A stretch of 64,000 nt of DNA. Source: Tenuibacillus multivorans. Lineage in GTDB: Bacteria; Bacillota; Bacilli; Bacillales; Alkalibacillaceae. Shown here piece by piece: positions 18,240 to 27,481 of this stretch; the first letter of the stretch is position 1; the number at the start of each line of letters is the position of its first letter. Where the stretch lies: contig NZ_FNIG01000006.1 of NCBI RefSeq assembly GCF_900103915.1, positions 151,575 through 215,574 of the forward strand, given 5' to 3'. The notes beneath the pieces were generated by a model. It worked only from the letters and a program-made list of their open reading frames with translations. It searched no databases and had not been told where the DNA came from. The position numbers were made by a program, and so were the translations under genes.

Positions 18240-19430
18240 TTATCCTGCATATGAATGCATGCCAGCTATGACTAAGTTAACAAAAATCAAGTTCGTCATA
18301 ATAATGGTAAAACCAACAACCGCCAACCATGCCGATTTTTCTCCATGCCAACCCGCACCTAAACGCAGGTGTAAAAAGACAGCATAGAACAACCAAGTAA
18401 CGAGTGCCCAAACCTCTTTAGGGTCCCAGCCCCAAAAGCGTCCCCAAGCTTCTTGAGCCCATATAGAAGCGAATATTAAAGCCCCTAATGTAAAGACCGG
18501 AAAACCAATGGCCACTGAGCGGTAAATAATCTCATCTACTTTATCGGTATTAATACGCGATAATTTGGGTTGAATGGCGGCTGCTACACGTTTTCTTAGA
18601 ATTAATCTAGTTAGACCATATAAAACTAAACCACCTAAAATGGACCAAATTAATGTATTAAATTTTGAGCCAGCATTCTCTCCATGCATCCAAGATGGGG
18701 CTTCAATCCCAGTTGTAAAAGCACCTTCAGTTCTTAATTCAGCTCCATCTGGTTCTACCAGTGCTGGTAAGTGATAATCAATCGTGTTTGTTTGTCCATC
18801 TACTTCTTGGGTAAATTCAACCTGGTATCCTGCACCTTCAAATGAAGAAGTAATCAAAATAAATGCAGAAGTCGCAAAGACAAAGAATAATATAACCTCA
18901 AGCCAAAACGTTTGCTTTGATCGAACGGTTTGATTCACCTTAGCAATAAGATATACCAACCCAGCAACAAAACTCATCGCTAATATCGCTTCACCTAATG
19001 CAGCAGTTGTGACATGAATGTATAACCAATGCGATTGCAACGATGGAATAAGTGGAGAAATTTCAGTTGGAAACATACTCCCATATCCAATAATTAAAAT
19101 CGTAATTGGTAAAGCAAATAAGCCGATAATCGTCTCACGATAAATAAAGTATATAATGATGAAACCTAGCACTAGCATCATACCGAAGAATGCGATAAAT
19201 TCAAACATATTACTAACCGGTGCATGACCTGCTAGATACCAACGTGTAAAGAAGAACGTTAATTGTGAGATAAAACCTATAATTGTCAACGTAATAGCTA
19301 TTTTTGAAGCTTTAGATTTAGTTTTGTCTTCTTTATTCTTTCCAATCGTTGCCCCAAAAAATAGGGTGGCAACGAGATATAGAATAAAGGCGGCATATAA
19401 GGCATTACTGCTAACCGTATTTAAATCCAT
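18240..19430 (-). CDS. resC: Cytochrome c biogenesis protein ResC (CcsA/CcsB type)
   Basis: Polytopic membrane protein of the system II cytochrome c maturation complex; with ResB it carries haem to the outer face and attaches it to apocytochrome. The Trp-rich haem-handling motif [15 protein letters not shown] lies near the C-terminal third, with conserved His residues in flanking loops (for example [11 protein letters not shown]). About 396 residues, like B. subtilis ResC. Two adjacent ATGs (19433, 19430) are possible; the second has better spacing from GGAGG. It starts 14 bp after resB. Confidence 0.94.
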   Translation of the reverse strand: MDLNTVSSNALYAAFILYLVATLFFGATIGKNKEDKTKSKASKIAITLTIIGFISQLTFFFTRWYLAGHAPVSNMFEFIAFFGMMLVLGFIIIYFIYRETIIGLFALPITILIIGYGSMFPTEISPLIPSLQSHWLYIHVTTAALGEAILAMSFVAGLVYLIAKVNQTVRSKQTFWLEVILFFVFATSAFILITSSFEGAGYQVEFTQEVDGQTNTIDYHLPALVEPDGAELRTEGAFTTGIEAPSWMHGENAGSKFNTLIWSILGGLVLYGLTRLILRKRVAAAIQPKLSRINTDKVDEIIYRSVAIGFPVFTLGALIFASIWAQEAWGRFWGWDPKEVWALVTWLFYAVFLHLRLGAGWHGEKSAWLAVVGFTIIMTNLIFVNLVIAGMHSYAG

Positions 19431-19447
19431 CATTCACCCTCCTTTTA

Positions 19448-21067
19448 TTAGAATTTCTCCTGCTGGTCTTTCACCATTTCAATATTCGTATCTTTTAACG
19501 ATGCTTCAATATCCTTCTGCAGTCCAAACCAGTTTTTATTAGTATGTCCAGCCACTAATAGCTTCCCATCTTTTGGATGTAACCAAACTCTGCGGTGATG
19601 CCAATATAACCCTTGTGCTACACCAATCATAAAGATCGTAGCTCCAATTAAGAAAAATGGTAAAGAATAATCTTTCTTAATTATTAAACCTGATGCAGTA
19701 ATTAACTGTGTATCTTCTAATGAAACCTGAAACTCGTTATCGTCGGATAATGGAACCACATCTTCATTGAGATAGAAATAACGCTCACCCTCAACATTCG
19801 GCCCTGTTATTTCAAATATGATACCAGGATTTCGAGGAAATTTAGAAAATGAAGATGGACCGTTTTCTGTAATTTCAAATTGCGGATAGTACTCTTGAAT
19901 CTCTGCCTTATAGTCATTTCCTAATTCATAAGTACGTTGATCATCATTCGGTCTAAATTCAAACATTCCGATTTGTTGACCTTCACCGTTTTCAACATTG
20001 AAGGAAATTAGATTATATTCACTTCTAAGCTGAGTACCAGATTGATAAGCACTGTATCCATCAAAAGTAAGTGGCTGATTTAACCTAATTTCACCACGAG
20101 CCACTTCCTCAAGCTCTGGTTCTTGTCCAAGCGTCACTTTCTCCTTAACTTTATAAATAACTACGTTCGTCTGAAAGTTACTCGGTACATTAAACTCTTC
20201 GTTTTTTAATGCTTCTTGGAATCTTTCATCATTACGATCATAAGTTTCATATATGAATTTTTCATTTTTTATATAATACTCTTGATCAGTCGTTGGAACG
20301 ACTTTTGTTTCACCTTCGCGGACCCATACATACCCTTCAGTGTGCATAAAGTCAAACATTCTTAAAATACTAGCTATTAAAATAATGATTAAGCCAATGT
20401 GATTCACATATGGTCCCCAACGCGAAAAACGGTTTTTCTCTGCTAAAATATGTCCGTCGTCTTCTGTTATTTTATAACGTCTTTTTCTTAGATTGTTCAT
20501 AAACGTTTGACGATCTTCATCTGATGTCTGCTCAGTTTCACTAAAGAAACGCTGCCTACGCACAAAAATCTCATGTCGTTTTGCCTTTTGATTTTTTAAG
20601 GCTCTATATAAAGGCACAACTCGGTCTATTGAACAAATCACTAATGAAATACCTATTAATGCAATAAGCGTAACAAACCACCAAGAACTATATAAGTTAT
20701 GGAAGCCTAATTGGTAGAATATCTTACCCGTAAGGCCATACTGTTCTTCATAGAACTGACTTGAAGGTAAGACTGAATTCTTAAATTCCTCTTGCGGATA
20801 GATCGTACCAATCGCTGCCGCAATTAAAGCTAAAGCGATTAACCAAACACCAACCTTTACAGAGGAGAAAAAATTCCACGTTTTATCTATAATGGTTCGT
20901 TTATATGTTCTCGAACGACGGGCACTACCCTCATAACGCATATTAAGAACTTTATTATCGTCATTACCGTCAATATGCTGGTTTCCTTCAATTGGTTTAC
21001 CACAAGCCTCACATAAGACAGTTCCTTCGTGATTGATGTGCCCACATTCACATTTTACATTTTTCAT
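19448..21067 (-). CDS. resB: Cytochrome c biogenesis protein ResB
   Basis: 539-residue partner of ResC in system II cytochrome c assembly. The first 25 residues carry a zinc-ribbon-like CxC...CxxC motif (C-E-C-G-H and C-E-A-C-G). Four membrane helices follow, with a large outward domain between the third (about residue 220) and the last (about 490). The PYVNHIGL and LGFHN segments contain His residues typical of ResB. It lies 23 bp after resA. B. subtilis ResB has the same length class. Confidence 0.93.
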   Translation of the reverse strand: MKNVKCECGHINHEGTVLCEACGKPIEGNQHIDGNDDNKVLNMRYEGSARRSRTYKRTIIDKTWNFFSSVKVGVWLIALALIAAAIGTIYPQEEFKNSVLPSSQFYEEQYGLTGKIFYQLGFHNLYSSWWFVTLIALIGISLVICSIDRVVPLYRALKNQKAKRHEIFVRRQRFFSETEQTSDEDRQTFMNNLRKRRYKITEDDGHILAEKNRFSRWGPYVNHIGLIIILIASILRMFDFMHTEGYVWVREGETKVVPTTDQEYYIKNEKFIYETYDRNDERFQEALKNEEFNVPSNFQTNVVIYKVKEKVTLGQEPELEEVARGEIRLNQPLTFDGYSAYQSGTQLRSEYNLISFNVENGEGQQIGMFEFRPNDDQRTYELGNDYKAEIQEYYPQFEITENGPSSFSKFPRNPGIIFEITGPNVEGERYFYLNEDVVPLSDDNEFQVSLEDTQLITASGLIIKKDYSLPFFLIGATIFMIGVAQGLYWHHRRVWLHPKDGKLLVAGHTNKNWFGLQKDIEASLKDTNIEMVKDQQEKF

Positions 21068-21090
21068 GTTTATCCCTCACGGTAATTCAG

Positions 21091-21642
21091 TTATACTTGG
21101 TTGTTATTGGGTAATATTTCTTTAAAATAAGATTCTAATCGTTCTAAAGTTAATGGACCCTTTACAACACGCTCGATTGTCCCATCAGGATTGATGAAAT
21201 AAGACGTTGGTAATGGTTGTACTTGATACGCCTCCATAATAGTACCGTTCTTATCATGAACTAATGGGAAAGACAGATTAAATTGATTATAGAAATTTTC
21301 AATAACCATACTATTTTTATCCACGCTAACAGCAATTATTTCTATACCTTGATCTTGATACTCTTGATATAATTCCTCCATAAAAGGCATCTCTTTCTTA
21401 CATGGCTCACAATATGTAGCCCAAAAATTAACCATAACACCTTTTCCTTCAAGTGTATCTAATTCAATTTTCTCATTACTGTCCATACGATCTAGGATAA
21501 AATTAGGAGCTTCAACACCTGCTTCTAAGATTGGATCATCTTTTTGAAAATTGACATATAACACAGCGATAGTTGTAACGACCAAAATACTTAATACGAT
21601 TGTTCTAAAAACCAAGCGCAACCTTTTGTTCTTATTCAACAA
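21091..21642 (-). CDS. resA: Thiol-disulfide oxidoreductase ResA
   Basis: Membrane-anchored, outward-facing thioredoxin-like protein that reduces the apocytochrome c CXXCH cysteines before haem attachment. It has an N-terminal anchor helix (about 10-30), the CEPC active site within FWATYCEPCKKEMP, and a cis-Pro segment QPLPTSYFI that includes the Glu-free ResA-type pocket. The start is set to TTG at 21642, eight bases after AAGGAG; the longer frame to 21666 has no ribosome binding site. First gene of the res cluster. Confidence 0.93.
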   Translation of the reverse strand: MLNKNKRLRLVFRTIVLSILVVTTIAVLYVNFQKDDPILEAGVEAPNFILDRMDSNEKIELDTLEGKGVMVNFWATYCEPCKKEMPFMEELYQEYQDQGIEIIAVSVDKNSMVIENFYNQFNLSFPLVHDKNGTIMEAYQVQPLPTSYFINPDGTIERVVKGPLTLERLESYFKEILPNNNQV

Positions 21643-21708
21643 CAGGACCACTCCTTCAAAGCCCATTATAACACCTGCTAATTAATCGGCATTATTGATG
21701 TTTGAACA

Positions 21709-22449
21709 TTATTTAACATTTTTTTCTGCAATATCAAGAAGTTGTTTAACTTCATGCGGTGTTAGTTCTCGATATTCCCCGGGGTTTAAATTTCCTAACG
21801 TTAAAGAACCGAATCGTTCACGTTTTAATTTTTCTACACGGTATCCTAATGAATCAAACATCCTTCTGACTTGTCGGTTTTTTCCTTCTCTTAGGGTTAA
21901 CTCGATTATACTTTTTCCTTTTTTCTTATCTATCTTTAACATTCTACTATTAACGCAACGCAAATACTCCCCATCTTGATGAACACCTTTTTGAAGCTCA
22001 TAAATCTCCTGCTTACTCGGTATCCCGTTAACCTTTGCGACATATACTTTATTGATTTTAAATTTAGGATGAATTAACTTTTGGGAAAATTCACCGTCAT
22101 TCGTCAGCAAAATTAACCCAGATGTATCATAGTCTAGACGACCGACCGGAAATAACCGTTCCTCAATTTCTTCACTGATTAAATCCGTCACGACTTTTCG
22201 TCCTTTATCGTCCTTAACACTCGATATAATACCCCTTGGTTTATAAAGAAGTAGATATACGGGCTCTTCTTTTTCGATTGGAATATCATCAACTTCAACT
22301 TGATCATTCGGGCCTACTTTTGTGCCTAACTCCGCTACAACTTTTTGATTAACCTTGACACGTCCTTCGGTAATCATTTGTTCTGCTTTTCGTCTCGATG
22401 TATAACCACTATGTGCAATCACTTTTTGTAATCGTTCTTTTTTATGCAT
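21709..22449 (-). CDS. rluB: 23S rRNA pseudouridine synthase RluB
   Basis: Converts a uridine of 23S rRNA helix 93 (U2605 in E. coli numbering) to pseudouridine. An S4 RNA-binding domain occupies about residues 1-60 (SRRKAEQMITEGRV), followed by the RsuA/RluB catalytic domain with GRLDYDTSGLILLTNDG containing the catalytic Asp, and the KEGKNRQVRRMF-type segment (REGKNRQVRRMF here). 246 residues is normal. It is upstream of resA, in the same order as ypuL in B. subtilis. Confidence 0.94.
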   Translation of the reverse strand: MHKKERLQKVIAHSGYTSRRKAEQMITEGRVKVNQKVVAELGTKVGPNDQVEVDDIPIEKEEPVYLLLYKPRGIISSVKDDKGRKVVTDLISEEIEERLFPVGRLDYDTSGLILLTNDGEFSQKLIHPKFKINKVYVAKVNGIPSKQEIYELQKGVHQDGEYLRCVNSRMLKIDKKKGKSIIELTLREGKNRQVRRMFDSLGYRVEKLKRERFGSLTLGNLNPGEYRELTPHEVKQLLDIAEKNVK

Positions 22450-22476
22450 TTAATCACCTTTTCTTGACATTATAAA

Positions 22477-22499
22477 AGCGTTAACTCGAAGTTAACGCT
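22477..22499 (-). terminator. Rho-independent terminator after spmB
   Basis: Perfect 10-bp stem AGCGTTAACT / AGTTAACGCT with a 3-base loop and a short TTTTATAA tail on the minus strand, between spmB and rluB. Confidence 0.8.
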
Positions 22500-22511
22500 C
22501 CCCCTTTTTAT

Positions 22512-23036
22512 CTATCCAAATATCAAATAACATATGATTAATGATGCTATTATACCAATAAAATCAGCTATCAGTCCAACTTTAAGTGCATCTCCCATTT
22601 TTTTAATTCCGACAGCTCCGAAATAAACCGTTAAGACATACATGGTTGTGTCAGTACTGCCTTGCATAGTTGATGCTAAACGACCTAAATATGAGTCCGG
22701 ACCTTCCGTTTTGATTATATCTGTTGCAACGCCTAAAGAAGCAGTACCTGAAATAGGTCGTGTCAGTGCTAAAGGCACAATGTCAGACGGAATATGAAAC
22801 AAGCTAAGCACTGGCTCAACCATTGAAACAAAGGCATCCATCGCACCAGATGCCCTAAAAATACTAATGGATACAATCATCCCTAATAGGAAAGGGAGCA
22901 AGGAAATTGCTAGTGAAACCCCTTCCTTACCCCCTTCTACGAACTTTTCATATGTTGGAACTTTTTTGTACGTACCATACAATAAAACACTAAGTATGAT
23001 TAATGGAATGATATAATTACTTAATTGTAGAATCAT
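22512..23036 (-). CDS. spmB: Spore maturation protein B
   Basis: 174-residue membrane protein with several hydrophobic helices and the nucleoside-recognition (Gate) domain pattern, for example SLLPFLLGM and RPISGTASLGV. With SpmA it is needed for full dehydration of the spore core in B. subtilis; the transported substrate is not established. Its start overlaps spmA by 20 bp, and both follow dacB, so the three genes are one operon. Confidence 0.93.
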   Translation of the reverse strand: MILQLSNYIIPLIILSVLLYGTYKKVPTYEKFVEGGKEGVSLAISLLPFLLGMIVSISIFRASGAMDAFVSMVEPVLSLFHIPSDIVPLALTRPISGTASLGVATDIIKTEGPDSYLGRLASTMQGSTDTTMYVLTVYFGAVGIKKMGDALKVGLIADFIGIIASLIICYLIFG

Positions 23037-23625
23037 ATTCTAGTCTCCCTTGCCTACGGTAGTAAAAATAGCGATCAACTAAAATAGCACCGATTGTTGA
23101 GATCATGGTTGCAAAAATGGTTGATATGACGATGTCAGTTGGACCTGTCGAATCATACTGCATTCGAATCGCAATAATCGTTGTCGGAATTAACGTGACA
23201 CTAGAAGTATTTAAAGCTAATAGGGTAATCATAGAGCGTGACGCTTCATCACTGTCACCATTTAGCTTTTTCATTTCCTTCATCGCCTTAATCCCTAAAG
23301 GTGTCGCAGCATTACCAAGTCCAAAAATGTTGGCCGAAAAGTTTGATAAAATATACCCCATTGCAGGATGATTGGGTGGTATGTCTGGAAATAATCTTGT
23401 AATCAACGGCTTAAAAAAATCAGCTAATTTATTGAGTAGCCCTGATTCTTCTGCTATCCGCATTAAACCTAACCAAAAAACTAAAATACTGATCAGACTA
23501 ATGACCAAGAATACCGCTTCATTCGCACTTTCAAATATGACTTCATTGACCTCTTCAATCGTTCCATTAAACATCGCATAAATAATTCCAATCGCTGCCA
23601 TACCAACCCAAATTATGTGGACCAT
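23017..23625 (-). CDS. spmA: Spore maturation protein A
   Basis: 202-residue membrane protein of the nucleoside-recognition domain family, with FWLGLMRIAEESGLL near residue 55, NIFGLGNAATPLG and LALNTSSVTLIPTT, all features of SpmA. Works with SpmB and the DacB peptidase in cortex and core maturation during sporulation. It overlaps the dacB end by 13 bp, indicating translational coupling. Confidence 0.93.
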   Translation of the reverse strand: MVHIIWVGMAAIGIIYAMFNGTIEEVNEVIFESANEAVFLVISLISILVFWLGLMRIAEESGLLNKLADFFKPLITRLFPDIPPNHPAMGYILSNFSANIFGLGNAATPLGIKAMKEMKKLNGDSDEASRSMITLLALNTSSVTLIPTTIIAIRMQYDSTGPTDIVISTIFATMISTIGAILVDRYFYYRRQGRLEYDSTIK

Positions 23626-24518
23626 TCTTTCACTCCGTGTAATTGATTTAACACATCGAAGTACGATTCAAATAAAGAAGAGAAATCCACGATGTCTTCT
23701 TCATTCATAAAATCAGAACGATTGTCAATTTCTTCGAAGCCATACTCGTATAGTTCACGGTGATCATTCCAATCATCTGATGCATTCAATGTGACAACCA
23801 CTAGACGTTTGCCATCTTTCTCTGCCGTTGTCACTAATGTTCGCCCAGCGCTTTTTGTAAAGCCTGTTTTGCCTCCGGTACAGTAATCATTAGTCATTAG
23901 CATTTTATTTTTGTTATACCAATGGTAATCAATGTTGTTTGATAAATATTTTTCAGAACTAAATATCTTTTCAAATTGGTCATTAGAATTCATCGCATAA
24001 CTTGTGAGTAGAGCCATATCATAGGCGGTTGAATAATGACCATCCTCATCTAACCCATGCGGATTTTGAAAGGAGCTATCATTCATCCCAATCCAGTTTG
24101 CCTTCTCATTCATGAGTAATGCAAACCCCTTTTCACTTCCACCAATATGCTCTGCAATAGCTGTTGCGGCATCGTTGCCCGAGCGAAGCATTAACCCGTA
24201 TAGTAAATCCTTTAATGAATACGTATCCCCAAGTTTTGTGTAGATTGATGAACCTTCTTGTGTCGCGGCGTTACGGCTAATGTTAACATCATCCTCTAAC
24301 TCACCGTGCTCTAAGGCAACAATCGCGGTCATAATCTTGGTTATACTTGCAATATTTCGTTCAACGTGCGATTCTTTTTCAAATAATACGGCATTCGTAT
24401 CCATATCTAAAACAACGGCATTCGTTGCTGATATGTCTGGTGAAGCATTAGCTTGGAAATTGTACGTTGGTAAAGAAAATACGACCATAATCAGGGTAAT
24501 TAAAAATGTCTTTTTCAT
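23613..24518 (-). CDS. dacB: Sporulation D-alanyl-D-alanine carboxypeptidase DacB
   Basis: Penicillin-binding protein that trims stem peptides in the spore cortex. A signal peptide (about 1-24) precedes the serine-peptidase motifs SITK, SGND and KTGF (in GGKTGFTKSAG). ATG at 24518 follows GAGGAG; a longer frame to 24614 lacks one. At 301 residues it is shorter than B. subtilis DacB (382): the part after the catalytic domain is largely missing. It heads dacB-spmA-spmB, the sigma-E-controlled operon in B. subtilis, and a matching promoter is present. Confidence 0.91.
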   Translation of the reverse strand: MKKTFLITLIMVVFSLPTYNFQANASPDISATNAVVLDMDTNAVLFEKESHVERNIASITKIMTAIVALEHGELEDDVNISRNAATQEGSSIYTKLGDTYSLKDLLYGLMLRSGNDAATAIAEHIGGSEKGFALLMNEKANWIGMNDSSFQNPHGLDEDGHYSTAYDMALLTSYAMNSNDQFEKIFSSEKYLSNNIDYHWYNKNKMLMTNDYCTGGKTGFTKSAGRTLVTTAEKDGKRLVVVTLNASDDWNDHRELYEYGFEEIDNRSDFMNEEDIVDFSSLFESYFDVLNQLHGVKEWST

Positions 24519-24558
24519 GAACGATCTCCTCACTCGATGAACTTGTACTACTATAACC

Positions 24559-24586
24559 AATATATGAGTTTGCCCTAACAGTATGA
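24559..24586 (-). promoter_or_regulatory. Candidate sigma-E promoter of dacB-spmA-spmB
   Basis: On the minus strand TCATACT (-35-like, one mismatch to KMATATT) and CATATATT (fits CATAHANT) are 13 bp apart, 41 bp upstream of the dacB start. The operon is sigma-E dependent in B. subtilis. Spacing is one base shorter than usual. Confidence 0.4.
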
Positions 24587-24595
24587 ATAAAAAAA

Positions 24596-24621
24596 GAGTT
24601 GAGCGCATAAGCACTCAACTC
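24596..24621 (-). terminator. Rho-independent terminator after ypuI
   Basis: Minus-strand stem GAGTTGAG / CTCAACTC with a 10-base loop and seven following T residues, directly after the ypuI stop. Confidence 0.9.
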
Positions 24622-24622
24622 A

Positions 24623-25084
24623 TTAACTTAAATCTAAATAATCTAATTGATCCCTTATATGATGGAAAGAAGGTTCGATTTTCTTAATCGTATCTTCAAT
24701 TAACATGCCAGGCTTAGTATAAAAATCAATCGAAAATTTATTTCGATAAGATGCTCGGCTATCCTCATACCAAACCTCATGATGAGGTGAAAAAAATTCA
24801 TTAACACACTTAAAATAAATACCCTTATAAACTTTATCCACTAATGTTTCTTCAATTCGTTGATCCATTAGTATCCTATTTATCGCCTTTTTACCTTCAC
24901 CACTATATACCGCGATATAACGGAATTCTTTAAAAATCGTCTGTATAAAATTAATCTCAACATCTTTACTTTCATCTAAAATTTTATCTACACTTGTAAA
25001 ATCTAAAAAATCACTAAGCTCATGTTCAATCAATTGTAAATGGTCTTGAATTGATTCTGCTTGAGAAAGAAGATGAGTATCCAT
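24623..25084 (-). CDS. ypuI: YpuI-like protein of unknown function (DUF3907)
   Basis: 153 residues, soluble, rich in charged and aromatic residues, with no signal peptide or catalytic motif. Its place after scpB and before dacB is the same as ypuI of B. subtilis (about 179 residues), a DUF3907 protein. The N-terminal half is helical and acidic; the YEDSRASYRNKFSIDFYTKPG segment (in two parts) looks like a beta-rich core. No role is known to me; a strong terminator separates it from dacB. Confidence 0.75.
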   Translation of the reverse strand: MDTHLLSQAESIQDHLQLIEHELSDFLDFTSVDKILDESKDVEINFIQTIFKEFRYIAVYSGEGKKAINRILMDQRIEETLVDKVYKGIYFKCVNEFFSPHHEVWYEDSRASYRNKFSIDFYTKPGMLIEDTIKKIEPSFHHIRDQLDYLDLS

Positions 25085-25117
25085 CGGGCTTTAAATATCC
25101 TCCTTAGAAGTCCATCC

Positions 25118-25693
25118 TTAATTTTCGTCCTGTAAATCATTAAAAAATAAATCGGCTTCTTTTACGGCTTCATTCATATCGTCATCTGGTAATGGTGGTA
25201 ACTCTTCTAATGATGATAATCCGAAAAAGGTTAAAAATTCCTTTGTTGTTTGATATAAAATTGGACGCCCACTAGTTTCTTTACGACCACACTCCTCTAT
25301 TAAAAAACGTGATACTAATGTTTGAACTGGACCATCACTTTTTACACCTCTAATGTCTTCTACTTCCACTTTTGTAATCGGTTGCTGATAAGCGATGATC
25401 GCCAATGTTTCTAATGCTGCTTGAGATAATCGTGATGATATAGTTGTTTCCTTCATCTTTTCATAATATAAAGCATGATCAGGTTTTGTTGTTAAATAAT
25501 AAATACCCTTTTGTTCTAGTATAGATAGTCCCCGTTGTTGATGTTCATAATCATACTTTAATTCATCCAAAAGTACATATACTGCATCTGTATCTACAGA
25601 TAATACGTCTTTAATCTGTTTGACTGACAAGCCTTCGTCACCTGAAACAAATAAAAGCCCTTCTAAAACACCTTTTAACTGTTTTAACTCCAT
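25118..25693 (-). CDS. scpB: Segregation and condensation protein ScpB
   Basis: Part of the SMC-ScpA-ScpB condensin that organises and separates the chromosome. The 191 residues form the two winged-helix domains of the family; hallmark segments are LEGLLFVSGDEGLS, ALETLAIIAYQQPITKVEVE and the adjacent DIRGVKSD. ScpB dimers bind the middle of ScpA. It begins 1 bp after the scpA stop, so the pair is cotranscribed. Confidence 0.95.
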   Translation of the reverse strand: MELKQLKGVLEGLLFVSGDEGLSVKQIKDVLSVDTDAVYVLLDELKYDYEHQQRGLSILEQKGIYYLTTKPDHALYYEKMKETTISSRLSQAALETLAIIAYQQPITKVEVEDIRGVKSDGPVQTLVSRFLIEECGRKETSGRPILYQTTKEFLTFFGLSSLEELPPLPDDDMNEAVKEADLFFNDLQDEN

Positions 25694-25694
25694 A

Positions 25695-26432
25695 TTATGC
25701 CTCCATTAATTCCACCATTATGTCATCGAAATTGCTTGTCTGATAGCAAGTAATTTTGACAGATTTCATTAATTCTAATAAAGCTAAAAAAGTAGCTACG
25801 ATTTCAAACTTCTCAGAGTATTGAAAGAGATCTTCAAATTTTTTCTTACCATTTGATTTCTTTAGTTGGTCAACAACCTGATCCATACGATCGTCTATCG
25901 ATATTTCTTGGCGTTGGATAGTTGTTTCCAAAGGCTCTAAAAGTTTCTTACGTCTTAAGACCTTTTGAAATGCTTGAGCTAAATCAACAATTGTAAGTTC
26001 TTCGCTTTGCGTCACTTTTACGGTACTTTCGTATTCAGATAAGTCGGCCGGTGAACGTGTAAAAATTTGATTCGATTCCATCTCACGTTCTTTTAACTCT
26101 TGTGAAGCTTGTTTGTATTTTCTATATTCAATTAAACGCTGTATCAACTCTTCACGCGGATCTTCTTCATACTCATCCTCTACATCCAAATCCTGTTTAG
26201 GTAAAAGCATTTGACTTTTGATCGCAAGCAGTGTTGCAGCCATAACTAAATATTCACTAGCTATATCAAGCTGCAAATCCTGCATCGTATGTATGTAGTT
26301 CATGTACTGATCCGTAATCTCGCGTAATGGAACATCGTATATATCAATTTCATATTGGTTAACGAGATGTAACAATAAGTCTAATGGACCTTCAAAGGTA
26401 TCTAATTTTACTTGATACACCGCTTTTCCCAT
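25695..26432 (-). CDS. scpA: Segregation and condensation protein ScpA
   Basis: Kleisin subunit bridging the SMC heads. The N-terminal SMC-neck-binding helix region begins YQVKLDTFEGPLDLLLHL; RLIEYRKYKQAS and the C-terminal winged helix (FLALLELMK) follow. The start is placed at ATG 26432 because the conserved N-terminus begins there; a GTG three codons upstream is possible. Ribosome binding site is weak in either case. Neighbours scpB and ypuI match B. subtilis. Confidence 0.95.
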   Translation of the reverse strand: MGKAVYQVKLDTFEGPLDLLLHLVNQYEIDIYDVPLREITDQYMNYIHTMQDLQLDIASEYLVMAATLLAIKSQMLLPKQDLDVEDEYEEDPREELIQRLIEYRKYKQASQELKEREMESNQIFTRSPADLSEYESTVKVTQSEELTIVDLAQAFQKVLRRKKLLEPLETTIQRQEISIDDRMDQVVDQLKKSNGKKKFEDLFQYSEKFEIVATFLALLELMKSVKITCYQTSNFDDIMVELMEA

Positions 26433-26513
26433 AATCTTCACTCATTTCAGTGTACGTTTCATATTACAATCAAATCTTATCAAAAATTGAATGAAAAAGG
26501 AATATTAAAATAT

Positions 26514-26545
26514 AAACCCCGTTAGTATATATACTAACAGGGTTT
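26514..26545 (-). terminator. Probable terminator after ribT
   Basis: Long near-perfect hairpin on the minus strand: AAACCC and GGGTTT-type ends enclosing the perfect palindrome GTTAGTATATATACTAAC. The tail TTTATATTTT is interrupted but T-rich. It separates ribT from scpA. Confidence 0.75.
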
Positions 26546-26548
26546 AGA

Positions 26549-26920
<372 letters not shown>

Positions 26921-27034
26921 TCAAGTTTATAGAACTTACCTATTATCTCTATTACATATATATACTTTAATTGTTTTATTGTATTTGTCAAATAACACGG
27001 TTAAGTCAGTTGGCTTGATAACTAGAGTCGAATA

Positions 27035-27463
27035 CTATTCAATCGCAACCTTCTCCATAACGTCACCCATTCGTACACGGTCCACAACATCTATGCCTTC
27101 TGTTACTTTTCCGAAAACTGTGTGTACACCATCTAAATGTGGTTGTGGTTCAAAACAGATGAAAAATTGGCTTCCGCCTGTGTCTTTTCCGGCATGGGCC
27201 ATCGATAATGATCCACGCTCATGCTTTTTCGGATTACCTTCTGTTTCACATTTGATCGTATAACCAGGCCCACCAGTACCATCTCCGTTCGGGCAACCGC
27301 CTTGTATTACAAAGTTTGGAATAACGCGATGAAAAGTTAAACCATCATAAAATCCACTTTCAGCTAGTTTAACAAAGTTATCAACTGTGTTCGGTGCATC
27401 TTCTTCAAATAAATCTATTATAATTTTTTCTCCATTTTCAAAATGTATCGTTGTTTTCTTCAT
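27035..27463 (-). CDS. ppiB: Peptidyl-prolyl cis-trans isomerase (cyclophilin)
   Basis: Cytosolic cyclophilin that speeds prolyl isomerisation in protein folding. The active-site pattern [24 protein letters not shown], read across two segments, contains the catalytic FHR, and [22 protein letters not shown] (also split) gives the cyclosporin-pocket residues. 142 residues is typical for PpiB. ATG at 27463 has the better spacing from GGGGAG than the ATG at 27469. It lies 18 bp after lysA and probably shares its transcript. Confidence 0.94.
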   Translation of the reverse strand: MKKTTIHFENGEKIIIDLFEEDAPNTVDNFVKLAESGFYDGLTFHRVIPNFVIQGGCPNGDGTGGPGYTIKCETEGNPKKHERGSLSMAHAGKDTGGSQFFICFEPQPHLDGVHTVFGKVTEGIDVVDRVRMGDVMEKVAIE

Positions 27464-27481
27464 CTTCATACTCCCCTTATT

